From: Coenobita brevimanus | Taxonomy: Eukaryota; Arthropoda; Malacostraca; Decapoda; Coenobitidae | Direction: 5' to 3' | Assembly (NCBI GenBank): GCA_032717465.1 | Contig: CM064653.1 | Coordinates: 35,985,103 to 36,049,102 of the forward strand | Length of the DNA: 64,000 nt | Shown: in pieces, positions 10,931 to 24,712 of the stretch | Numbering within the stretch: the stretch's first letter is position 1 | Layout of the letters: the number at the start of each line of letters is the position of its first letter | Program-made: the position numbers and the translations under genes | Notes under the pieces: generated by a model | What the model was told of the DNA's origin: nothing | Databases searched by the model: none | Seen by the model: the letters and a program-made list of their open reading frames with translations, nothing else

Positions 10931-11206
10931 TTGAAGGGCACAGGGACAGGAAAAAGAAAGGAGTGAAGTAGAAAAATGAAAGTCAAGCAAAGAACAGGAG
11001 GAGAGAAGGGAGAGAAAGGAGACGTGAGAGGGACAGAACAGGGAGAGAGAGAAAAAGATAAAACAGGAGGGAGAATGGAGAAAGGAAAGAGAAGTGAAGG
11101 AAGGGGAGAAGGGAGAGACAGGAGAGGGGAAGGGAGGAGAAGAGAGGAAGGAAAAGGGAAGAAGAAAGGATGGAGATGGGAGAAAGAAGAGAGCTGGAGA
11201 GAGTAC

Positions 11207-11310
11207 AAAGGAAAGCAAACAGCAACAGACCCAATGATCCTTTTGGGGCTGTTTATTTTGCAGGAGAGGCAGTGACTATGTTATCAATTTCTATGAGGTG
11301 AGGCTTCATG
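11207..11310 (+). repeat. Dispersed repeat family A, copy 3
   Basis: It starts GGAAAGCAAACAGCAACAGA, then CCCAATGATCCTTTTGGGGC, the best match to copy 1. It lies inside purine-rich DNA, as does copy 2. Confidence 0.6.
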
Positions 11311-11660
11311 TAGCAAAAAAAAATGGGAGGGGAGAGAGAGAGAGAGAGAGAGAGAGGAGGGCTCAAGGAAGAGGATAGGAGGAGGAGGAGGAGGCTCAAG
11401 GAAGGGGGAGAGGAGGAGGAGGCGGACAATGAGGAGCACAAGAAGGAGGTATGATGGAGAGAGTCAAAGGAAATAGAAGGGAGAGGGTAGGAGAGAGAAA
11501 AAAGAAAAAGAAAAGGTAGAAGACAAGAATCACGGAAAATATTTAAGGGGGAAGGAGGGAAATAGGTAGGAGATAAAGAAAGGAGAGAGGGAAAAAAATG
11601 GAATGGGGAAAGAGGTAAGGAAAAAGGATGGGAGGAAAAGGGAAAGGAATGATGGACTGC

Positions 11661-11700
<40 letters not shown>

Positions 11701-12062
11701 AAAAAAGGTGAGTGGAAAAGAGTTATTGATGTGGGGAGAGGGTGGGAGAGAGGTACGATAAAGGACAAGAAAGATGGGAAAAAATATAGGGAGGGACAGA
11801 ACGAATGGGAAAGAATAGAAGTGAAAGCAAGAAGAATGAAAGGAAAAAAGGGGAAGAGATGGAGGATGAAAGAAGCAAGAGGAAGAAATTGAAGAAGAAA
11901 GAAGTGAGGGGAAGATTAGGAAGAGGGGAGAAGTAAAGAGTAATAGAAAGATGAGAGAAAAGAAAGAGAGGAGGAGGAGGAAGAGGAAGAGGGGGAGGTA
12001 GGAAGGCAGACATTCAGTTCAGCGTTATGAGGCAGCAGGGGGCCAGAACAATGCTCTAAACG

Positions 12063-12508
<446 letters not shown>

Positions 12509-12578
12509 ACTTCCCTGCTCCCTATCCCTAACCCCCCGTACTCCAACCCCTCAGTCTTTTTTCCCACGCCAGTAGGTA

Positions 12579-12580
<2 letters not shown>

Positions 12581-12625
<45 letters not shown>
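12581..12625. repeat. (CT)n microsatellite
   Basis: About 45 bp of pure CT. Confidence 0.95.
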
Positions 12626-12628
<3 letters not shown>

Positions 12629-12639
12629 CCTTTTCCCAC

Positions 12640-15600
12640 GTGAACTAAAATTTTCCCACGCTTAGGTAAATTATTTTTTTTTTTTTTTATTATTATTTTT
12701 GTTCCCACACCACTGAAATTCCTCACATGCTGTCTTTTCTATAATTTCCCACTTTTTTGTTATTTTTTTCCTAAACTAACATTTTCACGAGATATTTTGG
12801 GATTTCCCACGCTGTCTAGAGAAATTCTCCCACTTTTCCCACCCCTTTTCCCATGCCATATGATTTTCCCACACTGCCTTGTCGCTTTCTCACAGTATTC
12901 TGTCCCTTTCCCACACTGCCCTGACCCTTTCCCACACTACCCTGTCCCTTTCCCACACAGTATCATGTTATCTCACGCCTTATATAGTTTCCCGGGCTAA
13001 TTCAGTTTTTCCCACCTTTCCAAAACACCCTCCCCCCCACACACGTTTTGTCTTTTTTTACCCACGCTCTCTCGCATTTCCACATTCCGTCTTTAATTTC
13101 CACACACTCATAGGACAATTTCATACGTTCACATATTTTCCTGCACTGATATATTTCGATGCTTATTTGATTTTTACTCCCTGGCTGTATCATTTAATTC
13201 CCATGCAGTCTTAAGATTTCTAAAGCTTGTATCCAATTTTCCTTTATTTTTTTTCCTTTTTTTTTTATACAGGATTTATTTTTTCCCCACTTTTTCTTTC
13301 ACGTTATCTCGGGCTTTCCCACTCTCCTACGATTTCCTACACGCTCCCTCTTACGATCATTTCCCACACACTCCCAGTCTTTCCCACGTTGCCCACTCTT
13401 TTCCCACACCATCTCGACTTTCTCCACGCCCTTATGATTTACCCCTCCACTTTTTCTTTAACCCTCTCGCACACTTTCCCACGTACTCTCAGTTATTCTC
13501 ACAGTGTCTCTAGTTTTCCAAAGCTCTTATCACTTACCCACGATAGTTATCATTTACCACACCCATAAAATGTGTACTGCGTCATGGAACTAATATGGTT
13601 ACCCTTTAAATATGTTTTTCTTACGGTGTTATGTATTTTTTTTTTTTTCATTTCCTCCCTTCGTATTAAATTTTCCAACTTGTTAAAAATCACACTAACA
13701 CGAGTTCTCCCCCAGCCCCCTCTGTCTATCTGTCTGTCTATTTATCTATCCTTCCATCTGTCTATCCATCTATATCAATATTTTTATCCATCTGTCTATA
13801 TTTTTCTTGCTACCCCAAGCTTTCGTACACTGTTACAATTTTTTCCACACAGTCGTAAAGAGTTCCATTGTCGAATTCGCCTAAGGTATCTTTTCCCCCA
13901 AATACCATGAAGTTTCCATTACCCTCTTCACACCCTGTCTCATATCTCATGGTATCCCTAATATTAATCACGCTACCATGAATTCTTCCCTGGTACTGTG
14001 ACTCCAATTCGATCGTTCTTTTTCAGTATAAATTAGACTACCAGCAGACGATTTTATTCAGCTTAAGGGAGATTTTTTGTAATGAAGGGGTTCGAAAAAT
14101 CTCTCCTGTGTTGGAGAAAATCGCCTGGTGGTAGCATGTAACAAAATTTAAAAAGACGTTCTCGGTTTGATGAGGTTAATGTAGGTTTCCCATCCATTAA
14201 GGTATTTACGCTGTCTTTACATTTCCTTCGGCTCCTTTTTTTTTTTCTTTTCCATCATGCTGTTCCCCACACTCCCTTATAATTCCCACGCACTGGTTCA
14301 TTTCCCCACGCTGCCTTTAAGTTTCCCACGGTGACTAAATTTTCCCCACGGGTCTTTATTTTCTCTCGTTCTGTAATACTGCCATTAATATTCCCATAGT
14401 GCCTCGTATATTCCCACACTGCCTTTTATTTATATCATGCTTTCTCAGTTTTGATCACACACTCTTAAATTTTTTTCCACACTTTTCCCACGCTTTTTTT
14501 TTTTTCTCGTCTTTAATTTTCTACGCCGTCTATTACTACTATTTTTTTTTTTTTTTTTTTAAGCAACTTGAGTTTTCAGTAGTAGTTTATATTTCGCTAT
14601 TCCCACATTACTTTTTCCAACGTTGAGTACTTTTTTCAATTACTATGCACTTTCCCACACCACATTTTCCCAGACTATCTTCAATGATCCCACTTTGCAT
14701 TTTCTTATCATTCACATTCCCACGCTAACCCATATTTTCCCACAGTGCCTTTCAGTTTCCCACACTCTATTTCCCCACACTATCTCTAACTTCCTCTAAT
14801 TATATTATCTCGTACTAGCTACATTTTCTCACTCTATGAAAATCAACAGTATTTCAAATTCTCCCACACCACCTTTCCCACACTGCTATCCTGTATTTTC
14901 CCACGCTATCCTATATTTTCCCACGGTGTCCTATATTTTCCCACGCTGTCCTATATTTTCCCACGCTCTCCTGTACTAGTAGTTTCCTTTGCTATCCTGT
15001 ATTTTCCCACGCTGTCATTTTCCTCTGCTGTCTTATATATTCCCACGCTGTCTTTAATTTTCCCACGCCATCTTATATTTTCTCGTTTTCTTATATTTTC
15101 CCACCTTATCATTTATTTTCCCACACTTATATTTTTCTATCCTTTCGTTTCCCATTTTTAATATTCCCAACTCCTCCCTAATATTCATCCAGTTTTCTTT
15201 CCTAACACTTTCCCAGTCTCCCTAAATTTTCAGTTTCCCTAAATTTCCCAATCTCCCTAACGTTTCTCCGATCTCCCTAAGTTTTCCCCAGTCTCCCTAA
15301 ATATTTTCCATTCTCCTGTTTTTCCCCAATCCCCTAAAATTTCCCCGTCCCCCACATATTTTCCATTCTCCTGTTTTTCCCCAATCCCCTAAAATTTCCC
15401 CGTCCCCCACATATTTTCCCATTCTCCAACATTTTTCCTTCGCTCCAAAATTTTCCAACGCTCTCCTTAGTTTTTTTTGTTTGTTTGTTTGTTTTTTCTC
15501 CACGCCCTTGTATTCTTCCTAAGTTCGAGAAGTTTTACCAAGGGTATCCTTAAAACTTTCCCACATCCTTTATAATTATTATCCCAGGCTCCCTAAAATA

Positions 15601-15790
15601 TTTCCCGTCAGCTGCTTATAAATGTTCACTCCCTATATCTTAAAAAACTTTCCCCCCAATCTCAGATGTTTTCTCACATTCTCATTTAGAATATACCGCT
15701 CCTTCCCTAAAAATTTTCTCATGCTGTCCCTAAACTTTTCCCCATATTGTCTTTAGAGCATTTTTTTTTTTTTTTTTTAGTCAACCTAAA
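12640..15790. repeat. Degenerate ~20-bp satellite, TTTTCCCACG type
   Basis: About 3.1 kb built from variants of CTGTCCTATATTTTCCCACG. The period is clearest at 14880-15110, where about six near-identical 20-bp units follow one another. Elsewhere TTTCCCACAC/TTTCCCACGC recurs every 18-40 bp. 15296-15420 holds a further ~60-bp duplication (ATATTTTCCATTCTCCTGTT). A family P copy interrupts it at 14030-14179. Frames here are artefacts. Confidence 0.75.
14030..14179. mobile_element. Family P copy inserted in the satellite (P5)
   Basis: Left arm AGCAGACGATTTTATTCAGC, centre AATGAAGGGGTT, right arm AAAATCGCCTGGTGGTAGCA, and right end GAGGTTAA. The satellite continues on both sides, so P inserted into the array. 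Confidence 0.7.
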
Positions 15791-16330
15791 ATGCTCCCTA
15801 TAGTCTCACTGAAATCTGCCACGCCTAGTTTTTTTTTTTTTTTTTTTTTTTTAATACATATTCTTCCATCTTTCTTTACCTCCTTTGTCCCGTCCTTCGT
15901 TCCCTGCTTCATTCTATCATTCCCTTCTTTGAAATGCCTCCTCTCTTCTTATCTTTCTTTTCCTCCCTTCATTCTCTCATCTCCTTCCTTCTTTCATTCA
16001 TATATTATTCCACTCAGGTGTTCTCTCCACCACTCTCAGACTGTTTTTCCCTATTCCTTCATCATTCTCCCCTTACTCTCTTCCACCATCCTCTCAGTCT
16101 TCTCTCCCTCTTCCTCTCTATCCTCTTCTTCCCCTGTTCTCTCCTTGTCCCCCCGTCCTTCCTCTCACTTTTTCTCTTCTCTCCCTCTCTCTCCCCTCTC
16201 TTTCTCTCACCATCCTTTTGTCTTCTCTCCCTCACTTTCCCCTTTCTCCTTCTCACCGTTCTCTCATTTTCCTCCTCCTCTTCTCATTTCCCTCCACTCG
16301 CCCTTACCCCCCCTCCCAACCTCTTCACCT
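15790..16330. repeat. Polypyrimidine domain
   Basis: T run at about 15829-15852, then about 480 bp of C/T-only DNA. It ends beside CTTAACCCTTTGGCTCC (16346-16362), a possible relic of a family P terminus. Confidence 0.85.
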
Positions 16331-16384
16331 AAATATGTGCCTGGCTTAACCCTTTGGCTCCTAAACACTTTTCCGTTCAGTGGA

Positions 16385-16481
16385 GTGTTTGAGAGGAGGA
16401 GGAGGAGGAGGAGTGAAAGGAAGGAGGAGAGGGAGGGGAAATTATGAAAATAGGATAGCCTAAGAGTAAATGGGAAGAAGA

Positions 16482-16520
<39 letters not shown>

Positions 16521-16845
16521 CAAGGAGGGGGAGAAAGATAAGAACAGTGTGAGGGGATGATAAGGGAAGGAGGAGGGAGGAACAGGGTGAGGGAGAAACA
16601 AGGGAGAGAGGATGGAAAAGAAGGGAGGGTGAAGGAGGGGAGGGTGAAAACGAGGCAAAAGTTAGGAGTTAGTATGAAGGAAAGGGAGGAAGGGAGAGCG
16701 AGGGAGAGATAAGAAGGGAAGTAGGGTAGTATATGGGACAGTGATAGGGAGGGAAGAGTGAGGAAGAGGCATGGTGAGAGAAATGAAGTAAGGTAATATG
16801 GAAGAGGGAAAAATAGAGAGAGAGAGAGAGAGAGAGAGAGGACGA
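16385..16845. repeat. Polypurine domain
   Basis: About 460 bp of A/G-only + strand, with GA runs at about 16485-16519 and 16812-16841. It follows the preceding polypyrimidine domain after only about 50 bp, so the purine strand flips. Confidence 0.85.
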
Positions 16846-17957
16846 AAAAGCACGTTCCTCGTGGCCTCCAGTTCCTCCGGCAGTCAGGTAGCGGAATGTC
16901 AGGTAGCAGAAACACCTTACAGGAATGGAATGCCTGAAGGAAATTTTATAGGAACTGAAGAATGTAGTGCCGTAAACAAAGATACAATCGTAGTGTGTGA
17001 ACGAGTTATTTTACTACCTTAATTGTGTAGTGTTTTTGTATGTTATTCTTTTTCTTTTTTAGGTTTGTAAGGTTTTTGTTTTTTGCCTTTCCATACGTTT
17101 GAAAATTTATATAATCCACAATTTTGATTTGTTCTTGCTATCCCATGTCTATATTAATGAGCAAATGATTGAGTTTTCGACATGGATGGGTTAGTTGCAA
17201 CATTAATATACCCCGTTAGAACATGCCATTTGTAGGTTCAATAATTCGGTTGGCAGCAGCAAGAAGTACTTACAAAAGGACCTTATCTAGATTGTGGGGT
17301 TTCAATACGAAGTTTGTTTTAATGAAGCCAAGCATTCTTTTCACTTCCCGGCACATATAGGGCACTGTTATGAGAAACTGAGGTCTTCTGATGTCCTCGC
17401 TCCTCAGTCCTGCCATTGTCCTTCTTATTCGTGATCAAACATTCCATACTAGTTTTTCTTTCCCATATGATGTGCAAAATTTGGCATATGTTATTAAAAA
17501 ATAGCCATTCCCATGAAGGTAGTAATTCATGTCTTAATAAAATATACCCTAATAACACCGCAATTTTTTTCTTATATGCAAATTTTGATGTAAAGTTATT
17601 AAGGCCCACGTCAATGCCAGTTTATAATGTGAAGAGCGCTGGACCTGTGGCACGCTGTTATCATTTGACACACAGATTATTCCCATTTTATCACCACTCT
17701 GTTTTTGTTGTGTAATTGTGCAGATTAACTGAGGTGCCTAGAGCCCTGATTTTAAGCTGGAGTTTATCATGAAGCATTGCATCAAAAAACATTCTGGAAA
17801 TCAAGGAATGCTGTGCCAAGAGATTTACAGCCATCATGAATATCGAAAAAGTGTATTTATATTTCTCTTTATGATAAACAGTTTAGTTCTAATAAAATGT
17901 TTAGTACCTTACACATTAAGGAACTCACATAGATTGGTCTGATATTCTCCCGTGTTG

Positions 17958-17990
<33 letters not shown>

Positions 17991-18000
17991 CTTCCGTGTC
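16846..18000. other. Unassigned A/T-rich sequence
   Basis: About 1.15 kb of ordinary, mostly A/T-rich DNA ending in a 30-bp T run (about 17961-17990). Two overlapping frames of about 100 codons occur (+17416-17715 and -17319-17609), but neither matches a family I recognise. It may be relic transposon sequence. Confidence 0.3.
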
Positions 18001-18042
18001 GTTGTCCATCTTCACTTCCGGTACATCATCTTTTCGTAACTC

Positions 18043-18249
18043 ACTTAATCCGGTGATATGTTCTTTAGTTTATTCTTCCTACTACCAGACGATTTTTACT
18101 TAACCTACAAAACCGTCTCTTGTAGTGATGGGTTTAATGAAGCCTGCGTCTAACCTTCCTGCCAGCTCAAAACGTCATATCTAAGCTGAATAAAAGCGTC
18201 TGGAGATAGCAAGAATAAATTTAAAAATGTCATAGAGAAAAGGCGCTAA
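18043..18249 (-). mobile_element. Family P, full copy (P6)
   Basis: It starts CTTAATCCGGTGATATG. Left arm ACTACCAGACGATTTTTACT, centre GGTTTAATGAAGCCTGCGTC, right arm AAGCTGAATAAAAGCGTCTGG. It ends near GGCGCTAATGG, about 207 bp. The central block has the same polarity as P1. Confidence 0.75.
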
Positions 18250-18438
18250 TGGATGTTCTATAAATAGTTATATTCTATGTATTTTCCATAGGGACCTGGA
18301 GGAAACATTGGTCTGCTCCCCGGCTTTCTTCTTTTTTTTTTTAATTCGTTTTGTTACGGTGTTTTATATTGGAAAATCTGACGTAGAAAATGCTTTGTAT
18401 TATTTACATTGCCTGCTTCCACTGAGGGTTGAACTAAA

Positions 18439-18476
<38 letters not shown>

Positions 18477-18660
18477 TGCAAATCCACATTTTCTTCCATT
18501 ATGACAAAGTGGATACATGTCTAAAACGAGGGAAAGAAGGAGGAGGAGGAGGAAGTAGAAGAGAAAGAGGAAAAGGAAATGGAAGGGGAGGAGATAAAAT
18601 GAATTAGGAGGGAATGTGGAGAGGCAGAGAGAGGATAATAAAAGGACGATTACAATCCCT
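18250..18660. other. Spacer with a (GA)n tract and purine-rich DNA
   Basis: Mixed sequence, GA run at about 18442-18469, then A/G-rich GGAGGAGG text. No gene. Confidence 0.4.
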
Positions 18661-18675
18661 CACAAATGCGAGTAA

Positions 18676-18765
18676 CGAAGAGTAGAAGTAGTAGTAGTAG
18701 AAGTAGTAGTAGTAGTAGTAGTAGTTGTTGTTGTTGTAGCAGTAGTAGAAGAAGAAGAAATATAA
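18676..18765. repeat. (AGT)n / (GTT)n compound trinucleotide repeat
   Basis: AGT and GTT triplets with AGA interruptions. Confidence 0.85.
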
Positions 18766-19004
18766 GGTAAAGAAGTGGAACAGAAAAAAAATTAAGCTAA
18801 ATAAGAAAAAAAAAGAATAGAAAATAAGAAGAAAAAAAGGGCAACATAAAAGGAAACCAGACGAGAAATGTGTAATAAAAAAGAATAAGCAGAAAGGGCA
18901 ATTGCCAGTCTCTGTCTTCTTCAGTAATGGCAGGGAGAAATAAAGGGCAATAAAGAAGATGGGAAGAAGGAGGAGGAGAGAAGATAAAAGGGAATTAGCG
19001 GAGA

Positions 19005-19036
<32 letters not shown>

Positions 19037-19678
19037 CAGTGGGTTGCTGTCTGAAAGGAGCAGTATATGACAGGGAATTATTTGATAACATTTTCGTTAA
19101 AACAGACTCTAAAATCATCCAAACCACCCACCACAATACCTTAATAATACCACCACACCAGCCCTGATTGGGAGCCCTTGCATGTAATCATTATTGAACT
19201 GTCAGCATGAGTGTCCAAGTGGTGACATGTAAAGGTGTGTGCCATGTCGGAGTACAGCTGGATCTCAGGGGACGGATTGTTTACTCTATATCCAAAGTAA
19301 AATCGTAAAATAGTAATTGAAAAATAAAAAAAAACAGTATAAAGCATTTAGCAGAGAGTAAGGATAGAAAAAGGAGGAGGAGGAGGAGGAGAAAGGAAAA
19401 TTACTACCTTTCCTTCAGTTTTAGGAAGAAAGATGAAATTAAGGTTAAGGAGACTGGAGGAACAAAATGCAGACTGTGAAACCATTAATCTTTCTTTCCT
19501 CTGTGTCTAAGAGAAGATATCACCCTTCCCACTCCAGCCTCCATCTTCATCCCTCCTCTCTCAACCCAGTTCTTTTGACAACCTGTTACAGTTAAACAAA
19601 TAGACATATAGAATAATGGATAGCTGTTCACAAAGATACATACAGACATACATACTCGTACACACATTTATGTTCAGT
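18766..19678. other. A/G-rich then unassigned spacer
   Basis: A-rich and purine-rich DNA with GA/GATA runs at about 19000-19037 and GGA units at 19373-19395. The remainder is ordinary sequence with no recognised feature. Confidence 0.35.
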
Positions 19679-19846
19679 GTCATGTACAGTCGCCAAACTT
19701 TCCACCTGGGCCACCTATCAGCGAGAGGTTGTCAACGGGTGCTGGCAACAGTGCTTGTGTTTGTTCGTGTGTACATGTTCGACCAAATTCGGATCATCAG
19801 CTTTCTTCGTCCGTAGTGAACCTCCGTCAGAGTTCATCCCAATTTT
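19679..19846 (+). repeat. Inverted repeat, left arm (pairs with 21667-21835)
   Basis: It begins TCATGTACAGTCGCCAAACT and ends near GTCAGAGTTCATCCC. The reverse complement of 21667-21835 matches it at roughly 85% over about 160 bp. It could be a terminal inverted repeat of a ~2.16-kb element, or two independent insertions of one repeat in opposite orientation. Short frames in both arms share residues such as SRQTFHLGHL, but no known protein was recognised. Confidence 0.65.
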
Positions 19847-20323
19847 CAGTAGGCAATTTTTAGCCAACAGAATTTCAAAGGAACTTCTTGAAAGTATTGG
19901 ATAATGCGAGTATTGAAACAATAAGTAAAATAACCTAAAAGACCGCATCTTAACATTTGTTACATATTCATAAACGTATTTTTTTTTCTCTATTACATGA
20001 TAAACCCATGGCTAAAAATTGTCTACTGAATATTGAGAGGAAGAACCTTCGTGTGACCAGCCCTTACGGTAGAAAAATTGATACCGGTGTCTAACTATTC
20101 GTTTTGCATTTCGCCAGTCCTGGACCGGTCTCGATTAAACCTATTGAAATGCCATTTTTGATCCGAGACATGGTTAGATAAGTTAGGTCATTAATTGTTA
20201 CAGGATTACTAACTGGGCGGGTAGTAATTACTAAGTAGGAGAGATAGGAACTGTACAGTAGATGTCGGAGGTTGAAACTCGTTCGTTGAGACAGAGTACT
20301 GCCTCGAGTCTAGCTTCGTGGGG

Positions 20324-20325
<2 letters not shown>

Positions 20326-20413
<88 letters not shown>
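20326..20413. repeat. (TA)n microsatellite
   Basis: About 88 bp of pure TA inside the 2-kb inverted-repeat interval. Confidence 0.98.
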
Positions 20414-20417
<4 letters not shown>

Positions 20418-21015
20418 TCCAGCCTGTAATGATAATTTCATGTTCGTTATGTTGCATTTACCAATCACATACGTAATATAACAGGCAATGGTTATATAAA
20501 TGTCCCAAGAATTCATGAATCATTAGCAGTTGTGCTTAAAATGACTGAAGCTTTTGCATACTGTTATGGAGAGGTGGTGTCTTCATCTTGTTATAATGTG
20601 AGATTATGTTGTTCGGTGAATAATCGATGAGAGTGTAAATGTGTGACCTCACACAGAAGAGGCACCGCTCACAATCAATTTTCCTTGTAATGTGTAATTC
20701 AGTCATTCGTTAGATGAATGAACTATACAGGTGTGCTGTTATGACCATAGTCATATGAAATATGATACAGTAAGTCATTATCATAGCTGATATAATAGCC
20801 ACATTCGACAACAGTATGCATAAACTCTTTGCCTATTGAGGTGACAGTATTTTAACATACCTCTTCGTGGTGCACCACAGAACACATAAAAACACCTACC
20901 TGACGTATTACCAATGAGGAAATAAGCAACCGTTAACAGTGTCTGAACATCATCCTAATGTTTACTGGTCAGGTTCATTCATGATGTGAATATGGTAGGT
21001 AATCTTACTTGTAAC

Positions 21016-21052
<37 letters not shown>

Positions 21053-21430
21053 GGGGCGATTCCAGTATTTGGTGCATTAATATGTTATGGTAACAATGTA
21101 AAAATAAAATAGAAACTATAATGTTTAGTATTGTTAAGAATGCAAATATTTAATAGAATGCTAATGGATCTCAAAAACTAGTTCGGCAATTATTATCACT
21201 GACAGTATGAATAACGTAACCCCCGCCTCCCTCCGTCCGGCGCCTGCCCTGGCCTTCACTACATGCCAAGCCTCCCCTCTTACACAGCCCTCCCATCGGC
21301 TTGACCAGTTGCAGGAAACAGGTCGCGTGGAATTGTTGCGTGCCTCAGGTTGCACGGACCAAGGCCAAGTAAGTATAGTATAAAATATTTTATCCTATTA
21401 TATAAAATAATATATATTTATATCATTTCA
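20414..21430. other. Interior of the 2-kb inverted-repeat interval
   Basis: About 1 kb of ordinary A/T-rich sequence with a GA run (21019-21049) and a more GC-rich patch at about 21215-21350. No frame with domain-like content was found, so if this is a transposon it is non-autonomous. Confidence 0.4.

Positions 21431-21432
<2 letters not shown>

Positions 21433-21495
<63 letters not shown>
21433..21495. repeat. (TA)n microsatellite
   Basis: About 63 bp of pure TA. Confidence 0.98.
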
Positions 21496-21496
<1 letters not shown>

Positions 21497-21666
21497 CCTT
21501 ATCATAAAATTAGTATAGTCATATTTATTTGACGTTGGTCAACGCGACCTGTGGCACAGAACAGTTTTCCATGCCACCAGTTTCATGCAAATGGCTGAGC
21601 CGATGGGAGAGCCGCCTTACACCTGAGACATTTTTATCCCCACCCAACTCCGTACCCTTCCATCTA

Positions 21667-21835
21667 TGGGATGAACTCTGACTCTGACGGAAGGTCAGTA
21701 CGGACGGAGAGAGTTGATGATCCGAACTTTCGTCGAGCATGTACACACGAACAAACAGATTCATTGTTGCCAGCACCCGGTACCCCCCTCTCGCTGCTAG
21801 GTGGCCCAGGTGGAAAGTTTGGCGACTGTACATAC
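21667..21835 (-). repeat. Inverted repeat, right arm (pairs with 19679-19846)
   Basis: Reverse-complement match to the left arm. It ends at AGTTTGGCGACTGTACATAC, the counterpart of the start of the left arm. Some positions differ by short indels. Confidence 0.65.
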
Positions 21836-21929
21836 ACATTTAAAAAGATATACATACACACATAGCCTACATACATTCATACACATACACATATATTTAC
21901 TTGCATGGATGGATAGATATGTAGATGGA

Positions 21930-22960
<1,031 letters not shown>

Positions 22961-22967
22961 TCTTTAA

Positions 22968-23360
22968 CCCCGCCAATGAAGTTTGAGGAAATAATGTATT
23001 CACCCGTGTCCGTATGCCTGTATTTCTGTCTACCTGTTGACAAAGATGTCTGAAAGTACTGTGTTCGGATCTGAACGCAATCTGGTGAATAGGTGAGCAG
23101 TGGGTCAAGGAAGAGCTGATTAGATTTTGAGGTGGATCGGGATCTGGATGCAGGAATAAATTACAAATTTCATTGGCGTCGGCGGAGGTATGCAGTCTAT
23201 GAGATTCAGTAAGAAGGCAGACTATGACCGTGGCACCAGTTGATTGGCTATGTGAGGCAGTAAAAGTATTTGTCTGGTAGGAAAAAGGAATTACAGCAGT
23301 AAATCTTAAGTCTTATTGGCGATGGCGGGGGTATGCGTTCTCTGAGTAATTGCTGACTAG
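22968..23360 (-). mobile_element. Dispersed repeat family D, reverse copy
   Basis: It starts CCCCGCCAATGAAGTTTGAG and ends TATGCGTTCTCTGAGTAATT then GCTGACTAG. That end is the inverse of the CTAGAAAGCACGCAGAGAGC start of the copy at 61619. GGCGGAGGTATGC at about 23177 repeats as GGCGGGGGTATGC at 23323, so the end module is duplicated. No coding capacity. Confidence 0.6.
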
Positions 23361-23403
23361 TTTAGTTTGTATCATTCTTAGCAATACTATATTTTTCCAG
23401 CCA

Positions 23404-23406
23404 CCA

Positions 23407-23465
<59 letters not shown>
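23404..23465. repeat. (CT)n followed by a 33-bp T run
   Basis: CT run then a pure T tract. Confidence 0.95.
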
Positions 23466-23468
<3 letters not shown>

Positions 23469-23756
23469 AGGCTCCAGCCGAAATGTTTGCATATAATGAG
23501 AAAATTTAGTTTTTCTCCAGCCATTTTTCCCCTTCACTTTCACTAATATCCTCCTCTCCCATCCCCTCAAAGTTACCATTTCCTATTACTTGATATTTTA
23601 CCCATCCCTCAACTCGGTTCTCCTTCCCCTTAAAACCTGGGGTAGGGGAGATTGTGATTAGGAGTGAGAAAGCACAAAAGCAGATCTACTGACAGCGTCC
23701 AGTGAAATACATATCTTTGCACTCGACATTCTGGCACTCGAAGTTCGTCTGTTTTA

Positions 23757-23868
<112 letters not shown>

Positions 23869-23984
23869 CATAATGGCCGTGAGACAGGTAACATTTCATC
23901 GACTGCCACGTTAAAAAATAAGATGCATCCATTGTCATAATCCATCTCCATACGTACTTCATCCGTCACTTTTTATCAGTCGTC

Positions 23985-24450
23985 AGTGCTTTTCCTTCTT
24001 CAGCTTCCTCACCTTATTTTTTCATACATTCATTCACTAAATCCATTCACCTACTTTTTGGCCTTCCACTCCGTCTCCTTCCCTCACATTTACTCATCTC
24101 ATTACCCTATTCAGCCCTACTCGCTCGTGCATATCCTTATCACCACCCTATTCACTGCTCCCTTCAAACTTATGCATACATACCCTTTCAATACGCTAAT
24201 CACTCCTACCTCTAAACCCAGCCATACATACCCTTTTCATTGCCCTTTTCATTCTTGTCTCACTCATGCATAATCTTTTCGCCGCTACTTCGAGCCTCAT
24301 ACATACCCTTCTCTCAGCCCTATTCATATCATCCCTTCAGCACGACCATACCATCTCAGCACACTCTCATTTGCCCTTTGATCTGCGAACTTCCTTACTC
24401 CCACGCCTTTCAGGAATATTAGCTCATCGAACCTACGCACATCGCATCCA
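23985..24450. repeat. Pyrimidine-rich low-complexity DNA
   Basis: C/T/A-rich, G-poor + strand with loose CATACC(C/T)TTT units. Frames are not credible. Confidence 0.5.
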
Positions 24451-24453
24451 TTT

Positions 24454-24660
24454 CTTAATCCCTTAGTCCGAGTATGTCATTTTTATTTCATTCTTGCTGC
24501 CACGAGACGATTTTATTCATCTTGGGAACTCTGGTTGTGAAGTTTTTTTTTTTTTTTGTTATAGCTGACCCTCTCCATTTGAAAATTCACTTAAAGTAAA
24601 TAGACCCGCTTAAAGACAACAAGAATAAGAGAAACAGTACGATTAAAATGAGGAGGTAAA
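24454..24660. mobile_element. Family P, full-length but decayed copy (P7)
   Basis: It begins TTAATCCCTTAGTCCGAG. Left arm GAGACGATTTTATTCATCTT follows TTCTTGCTGCCAC. The right half is worn (TTAAAGACAACAAGAATAAG). A T run sits in the centre. Confidence 0.6.
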
Positions 24661-24712
24661 CGATCCACATCTTTTTCTCTCATCCCTGATTTTTTAGCTC
24701 ATTCTGCTCCTA

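Larger units (their letters stand above)
10240..12010. repeat. 1.8-kb polypurine domain
   Basis: The + strand is mostly A and G, with pure GA runs at about 10778-10810, 10898-10927, 11332-11355 and 11663-11696. Two family A copies interrupt it. Charged or Ser/Leu frames on either strand are artefacts. Confidence 0.85.

Noticed and set aside
17319..17715. Overlapping frames of 96 and 99 codons as a host gene or transposase
   Set aside because: No recognised motif, no splice context and no homology I can name. Two strands open over the same A/T-rich DNA.
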